DNA of 64,000 nt. It comes from DATHGT01 sp035317605. Its GTDB lineage: Bacteria; Methylomirabilota; Methylomirabilia; Rokubacteriales; CSP1-6. Of this stretch, positions 32,910 through 41,828 are shown one piece after another (the stretch's first letter is position 1; each line of letters begins with the position of its first letter). The stretch lies in assembly GCA_035317605.1 (NCBI GenBank), contig DATHGT010000213.1, positions 13,396 to 77,395 of the forward strand, read 5' to 3'. A program made the position numbers and the translations under genes. The notes under the pieces were generated by a model, which did no database searches, was not told the DNA's origin, and saw only the letters and a list, made by a program, of their open reading frames with translations.

Positions 32910-33443
32910 ATGAAGCGGTGGCGCGACGCGCGGGGGTTCACCCTCGTCGATGTGCTCGTGGCGGGCGGGATGCTCGGTCTCGTCTTGGTCGCCGTGGGCA
33001 CGGTGATCGAGCGGGGCCTTCGCCAGTCTTATGTCGGCACGCACAAGGCGGGCGTCCAGCAAAACGCCCGTGTGGCCCTCGAGCTCATGGCCCGTGAGAT
33101 CCGGGAAACGACGGCTCCGCTCACGGCCGCGACGGCGACCTCGATCACGTTCACGCACCCCGACGCTGGGGTCATCACGTACACGATCGACGGGAACAAC
33201 AATCTGACCCGCAACGACGCGCCGGTCATCGGCGGACTCCAGAATTCACTGCTCCAACCCCAGCTGTCGCTGTTCGTGTACCGCGACGTCAACGACAACG
33301 TCCTCGCAGCGCCGGTCGGGACGCCGGCCGACGTCTACCGGGTGACCATCACCGTCCAGACCGGCGACGACACCGGCGTCGCGACAGGACTCGCCGAGGC
33401 CAGAGCCGAGCTGACGACGTCGGTACGGCTGAGAAATCTGTAG
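32910..33443 (+). CDS. minor pilin, PilW/GspJ type, with Asp at position 5
   Basis: 177 aa from the ATG at 32910 (GGAG 9-12 nt upstream); a GTG at 32904 overlapping the previous stop is the alternative. Leader MKRWRDARG then FTLVDVLVAGGMLGLVLVAVG: the usual Glu5 is Asp. A helix with QQNARVALELMAREIRETT and a beta-rich C-terminal part (VITYTIDGNNNLTRND, RVTITVQTGDD) fit PilW/PilJ. It belongs to the minor-pilin set. Confidence 0.82.
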   Translation: MKRWRDARGFTLVDVLVAGGMLGLVLVAVGTVIERGLRQSYVGTHKAGVQQNARVALELMAREIRETTAPLTAATATSITFTHPDAGVITYTIDGNNNLTRNDAPVIGGLQNSLLQPQLSLFVYRDVNDNVLAAPVGTPADVYRVTITVQTGDDTGVATGLAEARAELTTSVRLRNL

Positions 33444-33455
33444 GGAGGACACCCC

Positions 33456-34766
33456 ATGCGTGGTCGACGACGCCTTCGATCGGCTCTCGCGGATCAGCGC
33501 GGCATCGCGTTGCCGCTCGCGCTCATCGTGATGACCCTCCTCACCGTACTCACGTTGGGATTCCTCGGCCTGACCTCCACGGAACCGATGATTACGGCCA
33601 ATCTCAAGCGCGGCGAGCAAGCACTGGCCCACGCCGAGGCGGGGATCGAGCGCGCCATCTGGGCTCTGTCGAACCCGACGGTGGACACCGCAGGGGCGAA
33701 TACGAAGCTCACGAATCTGGACGCGATTCCCGCCGCCTATAGCAATGGAGCCGGCCAACTGCTCTTTGCGCTGACCTCGCTGGGCCAGGACGCGCCGACC
33801 GGCGCCTATTCGGTGACCATTACGGGCGCCGCGCCCACCACGATCATCGCCCACGGTTACGTGCTGCGTAGTGGCGTCGCCGTTCCCGCCGGTGCCGCGC
33901 AGATCAATCAAGCCGATATCGCCGCGCATCGCGTGGTGCAGCTCCAGGTGAACGCGGGCGGGGCCAACGACAGGGTCGGAGGCCCGGCCGCCCCCGCCGA
34001 CGTCAAGTTACCTGGTGCTCTTACGGTCGCCGGGACCGTCCAGCTGTCGGGCAACTCGGCGGTGAACGGCATGGACCGGGCCCCCGATACGCCAAACAAC
34101 TGCGCCAAGAAGGCCGGAGTGACGATCCGCGACAAGACGAAGCTTTCCACCGGCGCGGAAGTCGACAACACCATCAGTCTAGGAGGCTCGACGTCGCCCG
34201 TCGGGGCTCCTTCCCAACAGGAGCTCGGGTACACAGACTTTGCGCCGTATACGCTCGCTGACGCGCAGCTCGCAGCCTTGAAGGCGCTGGCCCAACAGCA
34301 GGGCACGTACATCCAGCCGACGAGCAGCTCGCAGTTCAACCTCAACGTCGTCAACGGCCTCATGTTCATCGATACTGTCAACGGGCTGCCCCTCGGTACG
34401 CCGCCCGATCCGGCGAGACTGGCGAGCGTCAAGATCACCGGGGCGAACAACAGCGGCTGGTTGATCGTCATGGGCAGCATCCGGATCGACGGCAACGTCG
34501 CCTACACCGGCTTCGTCTACGCGCATAACGATCTCTCCTACAAGGGCACCGGCACAGGCGGAATCCAAGGCGGCGTCCTCACCGGCAACGTGCTGGACTC
34601 GGTGGCGACGGTCGTCGACACCGACGCGTCCGGCAACTCGCAGATCTACTTTGATTGCGAGAAAGTCGCCACGGGTGGGGGGGCGTTCTCTCAGGCCGTC
34701 CTCGACGGGCTCAATCGCTCCATCGTCACCATCTCGAAGGGCACATGGCGGGAAATGTCCAACTGA
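33456..34766 (+). CDS. PilX-like N-terminal domain protein with large C-terminal beta region
   Basis: 436 aa with GGGAGGA before the ATG. The start DQRGIALPLALIVMTLLTVLTLGFLGLTS is PilX-like and has no Glu5; AEAGIERAIWALSNP follows, as in PilX_N. The remaining 300 residues are Ser/Thr/Gly-rich beta structure (LTVAGTVQLSGNSAVNGMD, NSGWLIVMGSIRIDGNVAYTGFVYAHNDL), similar in style to large PilX-like proteins with a right-handed beta repeat. Two cysteines (NNCAKK, FDCEK). A surface or tip role is likely. Confidence 0.78.
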   Translation: MRGRRRLRSALADQRGIALPLALIVMTLLTVLTLGFLGLTSTEPMITANLKRGEQALAHAEAGIERAIWALSNPTVDTAGANTKLTNLDAIPAAYSNGAGQLLFALTSLGQDAPTGAYSVTITGAAPTTIIAHGYVLRSGVAVPAGAAQINQADIAAHRVVQLQVNAGGANDRVGGPAAPADVKLPGALTVAGTVQLSGNSAVNGMDRAPDTPNNCAKKAGVTIRDKTKLSTGAEVDNTISLGGSTSPVGAPSQQELGYTDFAPYTLADAQLAALKALAQQQGTYIQPTSSSQFNLNVVNGLMFIDTVNGLPLGTPPDPARLASVKITGANNSGWLIVMGSIRIDGNVAYTGFVYAHNDLSYKGTGTGGIQGGVLTGNVLDSVATVVDTDASGNSQIYFDCEKVATGGGAFSQAVLDGLNRSIVTISKGTWREMSN

Positions 34767-35494
34767 CGGGTCGCCTCGTCATCGCGGGGTTTCTGCTCGC
34801 TACCGTCGGCCCCGCGATGACGGCGACCGGCTGTGGTCAGTCGCCTTCCCCGCCCCCACCCCCCAAAGCCGCAGCGGTCGTTCCCGACCCCCTCGCGCGG
34901 GCACGGGTGGCAATGGACCGCCACGAGTATGGCGTCGCCATGGGGCTGCTTCGCGAGGCGTTGGTCCGGCGTCCGGCTGATCTCGAGGCGCATTACCGGC
35001 TCGGAGTCAGCGCGAGCCATCTCGACAAGCCGGACGAAGCCAGCAAGGAGTTCGAGTGGGTCGTGGCGCATGGCCGCCCCCGAGCCCCGGAGGTTCAACT
35101 GGCGCGAGATTGGCTAGCCAGGCGAAGGGCTCCGAGGGCGTCCACGTCGGCGGCACCGGTCGGCAACGAGCCTTCGCCTTCAAAGCCGGAGATGGCGACC
35201 CTGGCCGGGCGCGCCGTCAGCCTCGACGGGATCAAGTCGCGCCTCCAGCTCTTCCTCAAGGGTGTGCCGGGAACCACGGTGAAGGATGAGTACCACCTGC
35301 TCCGCACCGACCAGCAGGGAAACTTCCGCTTCGCCGATGTCGTCCCCGGCGACTACATGCTCACCAACGCGATCGCGGGGCCGCCCGCGTGGCGGCTGCG
35401 CGTGTCGCTGGCCAAGGGTGAACATCTCACCCTCGACCTCTCACCCGCGAATCAGATCACGGTCCGTGACGACTTCCCGGAGTCGCGGCCGTGA
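34745..35494 (+). CDS. exported TPR protein with carboxypeptidase-like C-terminal domain
   Basis: 249 aa, overlapping the previous gene by 22 nt. Residues 1-30 form a signal or anchor (LVIAGFLLATVGPAMTATGCG); the cysteine context is a poor lipobox. A proline run (PSPPPPPK) is followed by one and a half TPR motifs (ARVAMDRHEYGVAMGLLREALVRRP, LEAHYRLGVSASHLDKPDEA). The C-terminal 100 residues look like a small beta sandwich (LAGRAVSLDGIKSRLQLFLKG, NFRFADVVPGDYMLT) of the carboxypeptidase-regulatory-like type. Placed between minor pilins and pilM, it may help pilus assembly in the periplasm. Confidence 0.72.
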   Translation: MAGNVQLTGRLVIAGFLLATVGPAMTATGCGQSPSPPPPPKAAAVVPDPLARARVAMDRHEYGVAMGLLREALVRRPADLEAHYRLGVSASHLDKPDEASKEFEWVVAHGRPRAPEVQLARDWLARRRAPRASTSAAPVGNEPSPSKPEMATLAGRAVSLDGIKSRLQLFLKGVPGTTVKDEYHLLRTDQQGNFRFADVVPGDYMLTNAIAGPPAWRLRVSLAKGEHLTLDLSPANQITVRDDFPESRP

Positions 35495-35509
35495 TCGCCC
35501 GGGATCACG
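35490..35509 (+). other. hairpin at the end of the minor-pilin operon
   Basis: CGTGATC and GATCACG pair over 7 bp around a 6-base loop and include the stop codon of the TPR gene. No U-tract. It may mark an operon boundary; a TAGAAT at 35568-35573 could then be a -10 box for pilM, though no good -35 box is visible. Confidence 0.4.
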
Positions 35510-35607
35510 CGGCGACCCCCGATTCCGTCCGTCTCGCGAATTCCCCCCACTCGTCATCTCGCTGAGATAGAATCCGCTCCGCCGTCCAGCGGAGCGTGAG
35601 CGAGCAC

Positions 35608-36669
35608 ATGATGATGATGTCGCGATTCGCGCGAAAACCGCGCGAGACCTTCGGACTCGATATCGGAACGAGCGCGGTCAAGGTCGTCCAGCTGCGGGAA
35701 GGGCCGGGCGGCTTCGTCCTCATCGCGCTCGGCAGCGCCCCGTTGCCCCTCGACGCCATCGGCGACGGGACGATCAAAGCGCCTGACGCGGTGGCGGCGG
35801 CCATCCGCGACGCCGTGGCCCGCGCCGGCATCAAGACCCGCGAGGCCGTGATCGGCATCGCGGGCCGAGAACTGATCACCAAGAAGGTCCAGCTTCCCGA
35901 GGTGCCCGCCAAGGAGCTGCGCGACGCGGTCGAGCTCGAGGCCGAACATCACATCCCGTTCGCGTTCGACGAAGTCTGCCTCGACTATCACGTGGCCGGG
36001 CGCCACGGGGGCATGATGGATCTCGTCCTCGTCGCCGTCAAGAAATCGAAGGTGAACGAATACGTGGCGGTGGTCGAGGACGCCGGATTCGCGCCGGTGA
36101 TCGTCGACGTCGACGGCTTCGCGGTCGGCAACCAGTTCGAGCTGAACCATCCCGAGCCATCGGGAGACTCCGTGGCCCTCATCGACATGGGAGCGGCCGT
36201 GATGAAGACGAACGTCGTCCGCGGCGGCGCCCCCGCCTTCGCTCGCGATATTCCGTTCGGGGGCAACCAGTACACCCAAGCGATCGCCGACCGGCTCCAT
36301 ACGACCTTCGAACACGCCGAGCGCGCCAAGCTCGGCGAGGCCGCCGACATTCCCTGGGACAGCATCGTCCCCGCCCTGGAGAGCGTGTCGCGCGACCTCG
36401 CCCTCGAGGTCCGGCGGACGTTCGACTACTTCGGATCGACGTCTGATTCAGAGCGAATCGGCCGCGTGGTGATGTCGGGAGGCGCCGCGCGCCTGCGCGG
36501 ACTCACCGAGTACCTGTCGTCGACGTGGAGCATCCCGGTGGAAGTGGCGCGCCCCTTCGAACGGATCGACGTCGACGCCGCACACGAGGACGAGGTCCGA
36601 GCCGCCGGCCCGTCTTTGACGGTGGCGGTCGGCCTCGCCCTGCGCCGTCCGGGAGAGCGCCGCGGATGA
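35608..36669 (+). CDS. pilM: type IV pilus assembly protein PilM
   Basis: 353 aa from the first of four ATG codons at 35608; a GTG at 35596 is possible. Actin-like fold: FGLDIGTSAVKVVQLRE, DAVELEAEHHIPF, VALIDMGAAVMKTNVV and the late GRVVMSGGAARLRGLTEYLS. PilM is cytoplasmic, binds the N-terminal tail of PilN and links the inner-membrane ring to the motor. First of the coupled pilMNOPQ genes. Confidence 0.94.
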   Translation: MMMMSRFARKPRETFGLDIGTSAVKVVQLREGPGGFVLIALGSAPLPLDAIGDGTIKAPDAVAAAIRDAVARAGIKTREAVIGIAGRELITKKVQLPEVPAKELRDAVELEAEHHIPFAFDEVCLDYHVAGRHGGMMDLVLVAVKKSKVNEYVAVVEDAGFAPVIVDVDGFAVGNQFELNHPEPSGDSVALIDMGAAVMKTNVVRGGAPAFARDIPFGGNQYTQAIADRLHTTFEHAERAKLGEAADIPWDSIVPALESVSRDLALEVRRTFDYFGSTSDSERIGRVVMSGGAARLRGLTEYLSSTWSIPVEVARPFERIDVDAAHEDEVRAAGPSLTVAVGLALRRPGERRG

Positions 36670-37214
36670 TTCGGATCAATCTCGCCCCGCCACGGGAACG
36701 GGCCGGGGTGCGCTTGGCCATGCCGGGGCTGAACCTGGGCGCGGCATTCGGTGTGGCCGGCGTCGTTCTCGCTGTCCTCATCGTGGGCTCGGCCCTGTAT
36801 CTCTTCCGCGAGGAGCGTCAGCTCGCCGCGGAGGTCGAGGCCAGCGCCCGCGAGCTGAACTCGCTCAGAGCGATCGTCGGCCCCGCGGCGAGGATGCGGG
36901 AGCATCTCGCCGAGATCCAGGCACGCCTGAAGGCGGTCCAGGGGCTGACCAAGGACCAGGGCCGGCCGCTGTCCCTGATCGACGCGTTCGCGGACGTGGT
37001 GCCCGCCGATCTGTGGATCACGGGGCTCGAGGACTCGGGCGCCGTCCTGCGCGTGACCGGCTCGGCGTTCTCGCCCACGGCCGTGTCGAACCTCATGGCC
37101 GCGCTCAGGGCCTCCGGCAAGTTCAGAGACGTCGACATCGTGGTATCGAAGCGTGAACTCGACAAGGTGCCCGATCTGGTCACGTTCGAAATCACCTGCC
37201 GCTTCGAAACGTAA
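36666..37214 (+). CDS. pilN: type IV pilus assembly protein PilN
   Basis: 182 aa. The cytoplasmic start MIRINLAPPRERAG is the PilM-binding INLLP-type motif. One membrane helix (about residues 24-46), a coiled coil (LFREERQLAAEVEASARELN) and a ferredoxin-like periplasmic domain (DLWITGLEDSGAVLRVTGSA). It overlaps pilM as ATGA and forms the alignment complex with PilO. Confidence 0.93.
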   Translation: MIRINLAPPRERAGVRLAMPGLNLGAAFGVAGVVLAVLIVGSALYLFREERQLAAEVEASARELNSLRAIVGPAARMREHLAEIQARLKAVQGLTKDQGRPLSLIDAFADVVPADLWITGLEDSGAVLRVTGSAFSPTAVSNLMAALRASGKFRDVDIVVSKRELDKVPDLVTFEITCRFET

Positions 37215-37216
37215 CG

Positions 37217-37936
37217 ATGGTGGCACGACCCCAATTCCTCGATACGCTCGCGGGCGCCCCGCGCTGGCAGAAGCTCGTGATCGGGCTCGTGGCGCTGGTG
37301 GCCTTCGGCGCCGGGGGGTATTTCATTGCCGTGCTGCCCGTCGCCGGTCGGGTGGCGTCACTGCGAAGCCAGCGCGACACCCAAGAGCAGGAAATCGTTC
37401 GCCTCCGTCCGATGATGGCCGAGGTCACGCGCCTACGCCGGCAGGCGACCGAGGTCGAGCGGCAGCTCGACGCCGCCAAGGACAAGCTGCCGACCGAGCG
37501 GGAGATTCCGACGCTCTATCGAACGCTCTCGGACGCCGCCGTGCAGGCCGGCCTCGTCGTCGCGCTGTTTCAGCCGCAGGCTGCTCGCGTCCGCGACTTC
37601 TACACCGAAATCCCGATCTCCGTGGTCGCCGAGGGCGGATACCACGAGTTCGGTGACTTCCTGGCGCGGGTGGCGACGCTGTCGCGGGCGGCCATGGTCA
37701 GCGATCTCAAGCTCACAGGCGCGAAACCCGCGACACCGGCCCCCGCGACGGGAGGCAGCGTGCGACCGCCGGCGGCCTCCAATCGACCGCGCACGTCGAT
37801 CGCCGATACGACGAGGCCGCGGCGCTCGATCCGAGCGGAGATGACCCTGCTGACCTATGTGTATAGGCCGGTCGGCTCCCCGCCGGCGCCCAAGCCGGCC
37901 GGCACCGCGACGAAGCCCGAAGGTTCGAAACCGTGA
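37217..37936 (+). CDS. pilO: type IV pilus assembly protein PilO
   Basis: 239 aa, 2 nt after pilN. Membrane helix at about 18-38, coiled coil (LRSQRDTQEQEIVRLRPMMAEV), then a periplasmic ferredoxin-like domain (ISVVAEGGYHEFGDFLARVATL). A Pro/Ala-rich insert (ATPAPATGGSVRPPAASNRP) precedes the last strand (AEMTLLTYVYRP). Heterodimerises with PilN. Confidence 0.92.
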   Translation: MVARPQFLDTLAGAPRWQKLVIGLVALVAFGAGGYFIAVLPVAGRVASLRSQRDTQEQEIVRLRPMMAEVTRLRRQATEVERQLDAAKDKLPTEREIPTLYRTLSDAAVQAGLVVALFQPQAARVRDFYTEIPISVVAEGGYHEFGDFLARVATLSRAAMVSDLKLTGAKPATPAPATGGSVRPPAASNRPRTSIADTTRPRRSIRAEMTLLTYVYRPVGSPPAPKPAGTATKPEGSKP

Positions 37937-38373
37937 AGTCCCAGGTGTTGCTCGCCTCGCTCGGGCTGACCTTCACGGTGGCGACCTTCGGCGGCGCGCG
38001 TGGCCAGGCGCCCCTCGGCCAGCCCGCGGTCAGCGCGGAGTCCCCGGCGCAGGGAGTCGTACCGGCCGCGCCCGCCGCGGGGACGCCCACGTACGACCGC
38101 AAGGGCCGACGTGATCCGTTCGAGCCGGTTCAGGCCGTCCAGCCGGGGATGAGCTCGCCCGTCATCGCCGCCGCCCAGCTCAAGGGAATCCTGCGAGGCC
38201 GGACGCCTCGAGTCCTCGTGGAAACGCCGGACGGTCTCGGATACATTCTCGCCGTGGGCGACACGCTTGGCGAGGGACGCCTCATCGAGATTCAAGGGGA
38301 CAGCGCGGTGTTCAGCGTTCCGACTCGGTTCGGAGCCACCAACCGGGTCGTGTTGCGGCTCTTGGAGGACTGA
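37933..38373 (+). CDS. pilP: type IV pilus lipoprotein-like protein PilP
   Basis: 146 aa, GTG overlapping the pilO stop (GTGA). Residues 1-24 are a signal peptide; there is no lipobox cysteine, unlike Pseudomonas PilP. A disordered linker leads to YDRKGRRDPFEPV, the PilP signature, and the small beta domain (AAAQLKGILRGRTPRVLVETPDG). It bridges PilNO and the secretin. Shares a base with the pilQ start (TGATG). Confidence 0.9.
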   Translation: MKSQVLLASLGLTFTVATFGGARGQAPLGQPAVSAESPAQGVVPAAPAAGTPTYDRKGRRDPFEPVQAVQPGMSSPVIAAAQLKGILRGRTPRVLVETPDGLGYILAVGDTLGEGRLIEIQGDSAVFSVPTRFGATNRVVLRLLED

Positions 38374-40625
38374 TGGAATCGGCGCGCTGGATACCGTTGA
38401 CGGTCACGCTGATGTTGGGACTGGTCGCGACGTGTGCGCCGATCCGCGGCGACGAGGCCCACGCGGCTTCCAAGCTCGAGGACGTGAGCGTCGTCACCGA
38501 GGGCGATTCGGTCGTCGTCCGTCTCGCGACGTCACAGCTCCCGCGCTACCGCGTCGAGCTGCTCGACGGGCCGTATCGGGTCGTGCTCGATCTCGACGAC
38601 ACCGTGTACGCCTGGAGCAAGCGATCGCTCGTCACCACCGCCGGGGCTCTCGTCCAGGTCCGGGGCAGCCAGTTCCGCAAGGACGTCGCCCGCGTCGTCC
38701 TTCAACTGAAATCGCGCGTCCCCTACTCGGTCCGCGAGGAAGGCGATGCACTGGTCGTCGAGCTCACGACCGGGTCCACGGGCGCGGACGCGCCCGCCCC
38801 CAGCGGGCGGCAGCCCACGGTGGTGGCGCGCGCGGCGGTGATGCAGACGCCACCGAAGGATCCGGCGACCTCGGCGACTCCGCCCCCGGCGGCGCCGGCC
38901 GCGGTCCCGCTGATCTCGCTTGAGTTCAAGGATGCCGAGGTCGTCAACCTGTTGCGGATCCTCGCCTCGGAGAGCGGGCGCAATATCGTCATCGGCGACG
39001 ACGTCAAGGGCCGGATGTCGATCTCGCTCCACAACGTGCCGTGGACGCTGGCGCTCCAGACGATCCTCGAGGCGCGCGGTCTCGAGCGTCTCGACCGCGA
39101 CGGCGTCATCCGGATCGTCACGGTCGAGCAGCTGACCAAGGAGCGTGAAGCCCGGGCGAGGATCGAGGAAGCCAAGGTCAAATCCGAGATCGAGATTCGC
39201 ACCAAGAGGGCCGAGGCCGAGGCGAAGGAGATGGAAGTCCAGCAACGCAAGCGCGCCGCCGAGGCCGCCGTGGCCGACGCCATCGCGCGGGGGCCCCTCA
39301 CCGAGGCGGCGATTCGCATGGCCTACGCTGATCCCGGAGAAGTGGCCAACACGCTCCAAGGTCTGCTCGGACTCGGTCCGGGCGCGTCTGAGATCCAGCC
39401 GTGCCGCATGATCAAACAGGAACCGGGCAAGCGAGAGGTGACCTTCGCAAGGGGTGGCGGCGGGGCGAGTGAGGGGCCGACCCGCGGGCCGATCGCCGAG
39501 CCGCCGTTCTCCAGCCTCTTCGGTCCGCCGCGCGAAGAAGGCGCGTCCAAGCAAGCGCCGCCCCCGGTCGAAGACGTGACGTCGAAACGGCGGACGATCC
39601 GGTCCCACTGCGCGACGAACACCCTCTTTCTGAGACTGCACGCGACGGATCTCGAGCGGGTGCGCCGGCTGATCCGCGAGTCGCTGGACATCCCGGCGCC
39701 CCAGGTGAAGATCGAGGCGCGCATGGAGATCCTGGAGCGCGATGACCTCTTTGCCATCGGGGTGCAGTGGGGCGGCGGTGGCGTGCTCGCGGTCGACGGC
39801 AATCGTAACGTGATCGTCGGTCGGGGGTTCACCAGCGATTTCCTGACGAACCCGGTCTCCACCGGCATCCCCCCGTCCGGCGTTCCGCCGCTGTCGAACC
39901 CCAACCTGGGCCTTGGCCAGGCCATTCCCGTCAGCAGTCAAACCGGATTGCCGTCGGGCGGAAACCTCATCAACCTCCCCATCGGCTCGCTCTTGCAGGG
40001 GGCCGCTCCGGCCGGGGCGGGCGGCATCGCCTTCGGGATCATCGGCAGCCGGCTGAACCTCAATCTCGCCCTCGAAGCGCTCCGCACCCAGGGCAAGACC
40101 GTGACGCTGGCTCGTCCCGACATCGTCACCCTGGAGAACAACCTCGCGCGCATCTCGCTGGGTGAGGAGATTCCGTTCGCGACCGTCAGCTCGGCGGGGA
40201 CACAGGTTCAGTTCAAGGAGGCTCTGCTCCAGCTCACCGTGATCCCAACGGTCGTCCGCGAAGCCCTGCGCAACAAGATCCGACTGACCGTCATGGTCGA
40301 GAACAACTCACGCGGAAACGTCGTGAACCTGGGGGCGTCGGGCGCACCGCCCGCCATCAACCGGCGAAGCGCCGAGACCGACGTGCTGATCAACGAGGGC
40401 GACCACCTCGTGATCGGCGGCATCATGACCAGCGTCCAGACCGAGGAGGTCCGCAAGGTCCCGATGTTCGGGGACGTCCCCCTCCTGGGCTGGCTGTTCA
40501 AGCAGCGGGGCACGCAGCAGACCCGACGAGAGCTGGCGGTCTTCATCACCCCGATGGTCCTCAAGGACTCGAGTCCCGAGCCCGCACCGCCACGCCCGGC
40601 TTCGGCGCCGGGTGCCGCGCGGTAG
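38373..40625 (+). CDS. pilQ: type IV pilus secretin PilQ
   Basis: 750 aa. Signal peptide (1-30), one AMIN domain (about 32-130: VRLATSQLPRYRVELLDGPYR), Pro/Ala linker, STN/N0 domain (about 185-245: SLEFKDAEVVNLLRILASES), a charged helical insert (about 250-310, EREARARIEEAKVK and following), N1-type domain, and the C-terminal secretin barrel with VPMFGDVPLLGWLFKQR and LAVFITPMVLKD. It forms the outer-membrane gate through which the pilus passes. The charged helix between N0 and N1 is longer than I expect for PilQ. Confidence 0.95.
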   Translation: MESARWIPLTVTLMLGLVATCAPIRGDEAHAASKLEDVSVVTEGDSVVVRLATSQLPRYRVELLDGPYRVVLDLDDTVYAWSKRSLVTTAGALVQVRGSQFRKDVARVVLQLKSRVPYSVREEGDALVVELTTGSTGADAPAPSGRQPTVVARAAVMQTPPKDPATSATPPPAAPAAVPLISLEFKDAEVVNLLRILASESGRNIVIGDDVKGRMSISLHNVPWTLALQTILEARGLERLDRDGVIRIVTVEQLTKEREARARIEEAKVKSEIEIRTKRAEAEAKEMEVQQRKRAAEAAVADAIARGPLTEAAIRMAYADPGEVANTLQGLLGLGPGASEIQPCRMIKQEPGKREVTFARGGGGASEGPTRGPIAEPPFSSLFGPPREEGASKQAPPPVEDVTSKRRTIRSHCATNTLFLRLHATDLERVRRLIRESLDIPAPQVKIEARMEILERDDLFAIGVQWGGGGVLAVDGNRNVIVGRGFTSDFLTNPVSTGIPPSGVPPLSNPNLGLGQAIPVSSQTGLPSGGNLINLPIGSLLQGAAPAGAGGIAFGIIGSRLNLNLALEALRTQGKTVTLARPDIVTLENNLARISLGEEIPFATVSSAGTQVQFKEALLQLTVIPTVVREALRNKIRLTVMVENNSRGNVVNLGASGAPPAINRRSAETDVLINEGDHLVIGGIMTSVQTEEVRKVPMFGDVPLLGWLFKQRGTQQTRRELAVFITPMVLKDSSPEPAPPRPASAPGAAR

Positions 40626-40681
40626 ACCTCGGCGAGCCCCGCCACCAGCGCGTGGTAAGCTGATCGCGCGCAGAGGTCCCA

Positions 40682-40741
40682 ATGCCTGAATCGCACGACT
40701 CCGTGTTCGACACCATAGACCCTCAGGGCCGCACCGCGTGA
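40682..40741 (+). CDS. 19-codon leader ORF coupled to aroB
   Basis: ATG at 40682 with AGAGG 5 nt upstream, product MPESHDSVFDTIDPQGRTA, stop TGA overlapping the aroB GTG start (GTGA at 40738-40741). It has no cluster of aromatic codons, so classical amino-acid attenuation is unlikely; translational coupling to a weak GTG start is more plausible. Could be chance. Confidence 0.4.
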   Translation: MPESHDSVFDTIDPQGRTA

Positions 40742-41820
40742 TCGTCGACGTCACGCTGGGGGAGAAATCCTACGCGGTCGTGGTCGAGCGAGGCGTGTTG
40801 ACCACGGTGGGCGCCCGCTTGCGCGGGCTCGGCGTCGGATCGAAGACGGCTCTGGTCACCGCGGCCTCGATCCTGCGACTCTACGGCAAGCCGGTGATCG
40901 AGAGCCTCGAGAACGCGGGCTTCACGGTCACGGTCGTCGAGGTGCCTGACGGTGAGAGCGCCAAGACGCTGGCCGTCGCGGAGGCATGCTGGAACGCGCT
41001 CCTCGCCGCCGGTCTCGACCGCACCTCCACCGTGCTGGCTCTCGGCGGTGGCGCCGTGGGCGACCTCGCGGGGTTCGTCGCCGCCACCTACATGCGGGGC
41101 CTGAACTTCGTCCAGGCCCCGACCACGGTGCTGGCCCAGGTCGACGCGTCGATCGGCGGCAAGACGGCCATCGATCACCCCACCGCGAAGAACCTGATCG
41201 GAGCCTTCTACCAGCCGCGGCTCGTCCTCATCGACCCCTCGACCGCCGCCACCTTGCCCGAGCGCGACTTCCGCTCCGGGCTGGCCGAGATCGTCAAGCA
41301 CGGCATCGTGCTCGACGGCGCATACTTCGCCGACCTCGAGCGGAGCGTGCCGGAGATCGGGGCCCGCGAGGGGGCGACCCTCGAGCGCATCATCGGTGGC
41401 TCGTGCCGGCTCAAGGCCGACGTGGTCGAGCGCGACCCGGAGGAGAAGAGCGAGCTGCGCTTCGCGCTGAACTACGGTCACACCATCGGCCACGCGCTGG
41501 AGGCGTCCACCGCCTTCGGCCGCTTCACCCATGGCGAGGCGGTGGCGCTCGGCATCGTGGCCGAAGCCCGGCTGGCCGTCCGCCTGGGTATCGCCAGCGC
41601 CGAGACGGCCGACCGTCAGGTCCGCCTGCTGGAAGCCGTCGGCCTGCCCGTGCGCGCCCGCGACGTCGACGTGGACGCGGTGCTCGCCGCCACCCGTCGC
41701 GACAAGAAGTCCCGCGACGGCCGCGTGCCGTTCGTGCTGGCGCCGTCCATCGGTGCGTACCGGGTGGTGTACGACGTGAGCCTCGACGACGTCCGCCCGG
41801 TGGTGGCCGGGCTGGGCTGA
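40738..41820 (+). CDS. aroB: 3-dehydroquinate synthase
   Basis: 360 aa. NAD-binding loop VLALGGGAVGDLAGFVAATYMRG, PTTVLAQVDASIGGKTAI, and zinc ligands in GLAEIVKHG, LNYGHTIGHALE and FTHGEAVALG. It converts DAHP to 3-dehydroquinate in the shikimate pathway. The neighbouring aroK seen after pilQ in many bacteria is absent here. The start is a GTG inside the stop of a short leader ORF. Confidence 0.96.
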   Translation: MIVDVTLGEKSYAVVVERGVLTTVGARLRGLGVGSKTALVTAASILRLYGKPVIESLENAGFTVTVVEVPDGESAKTLAVAEACWNALLAAGLDRTSTVLALGGGAVGDLAGFVAATYMRGLNFVQAPTTVLAQVDASIGGKTAIDHPTAKNLIGAFYQPRLVLIDPSTAATLPERDFRSGLAEIVKHGIVLDGAYFADLERSVPEIGAREGATLERIIGGSCRLKADVVERDPEEKSELRFALNYGHTIGHALEASTAFGRFTHGEAVALGIVAEARLAVRLGIASAETADRQVRLLEAVGLPVRARDVDVDAVLAATRRDKKSRDGRVPFVLAPSIGAYRVVYDVSLDDVRPVVAGLG

Positions 41821-41828
41821 CCTTGCCC

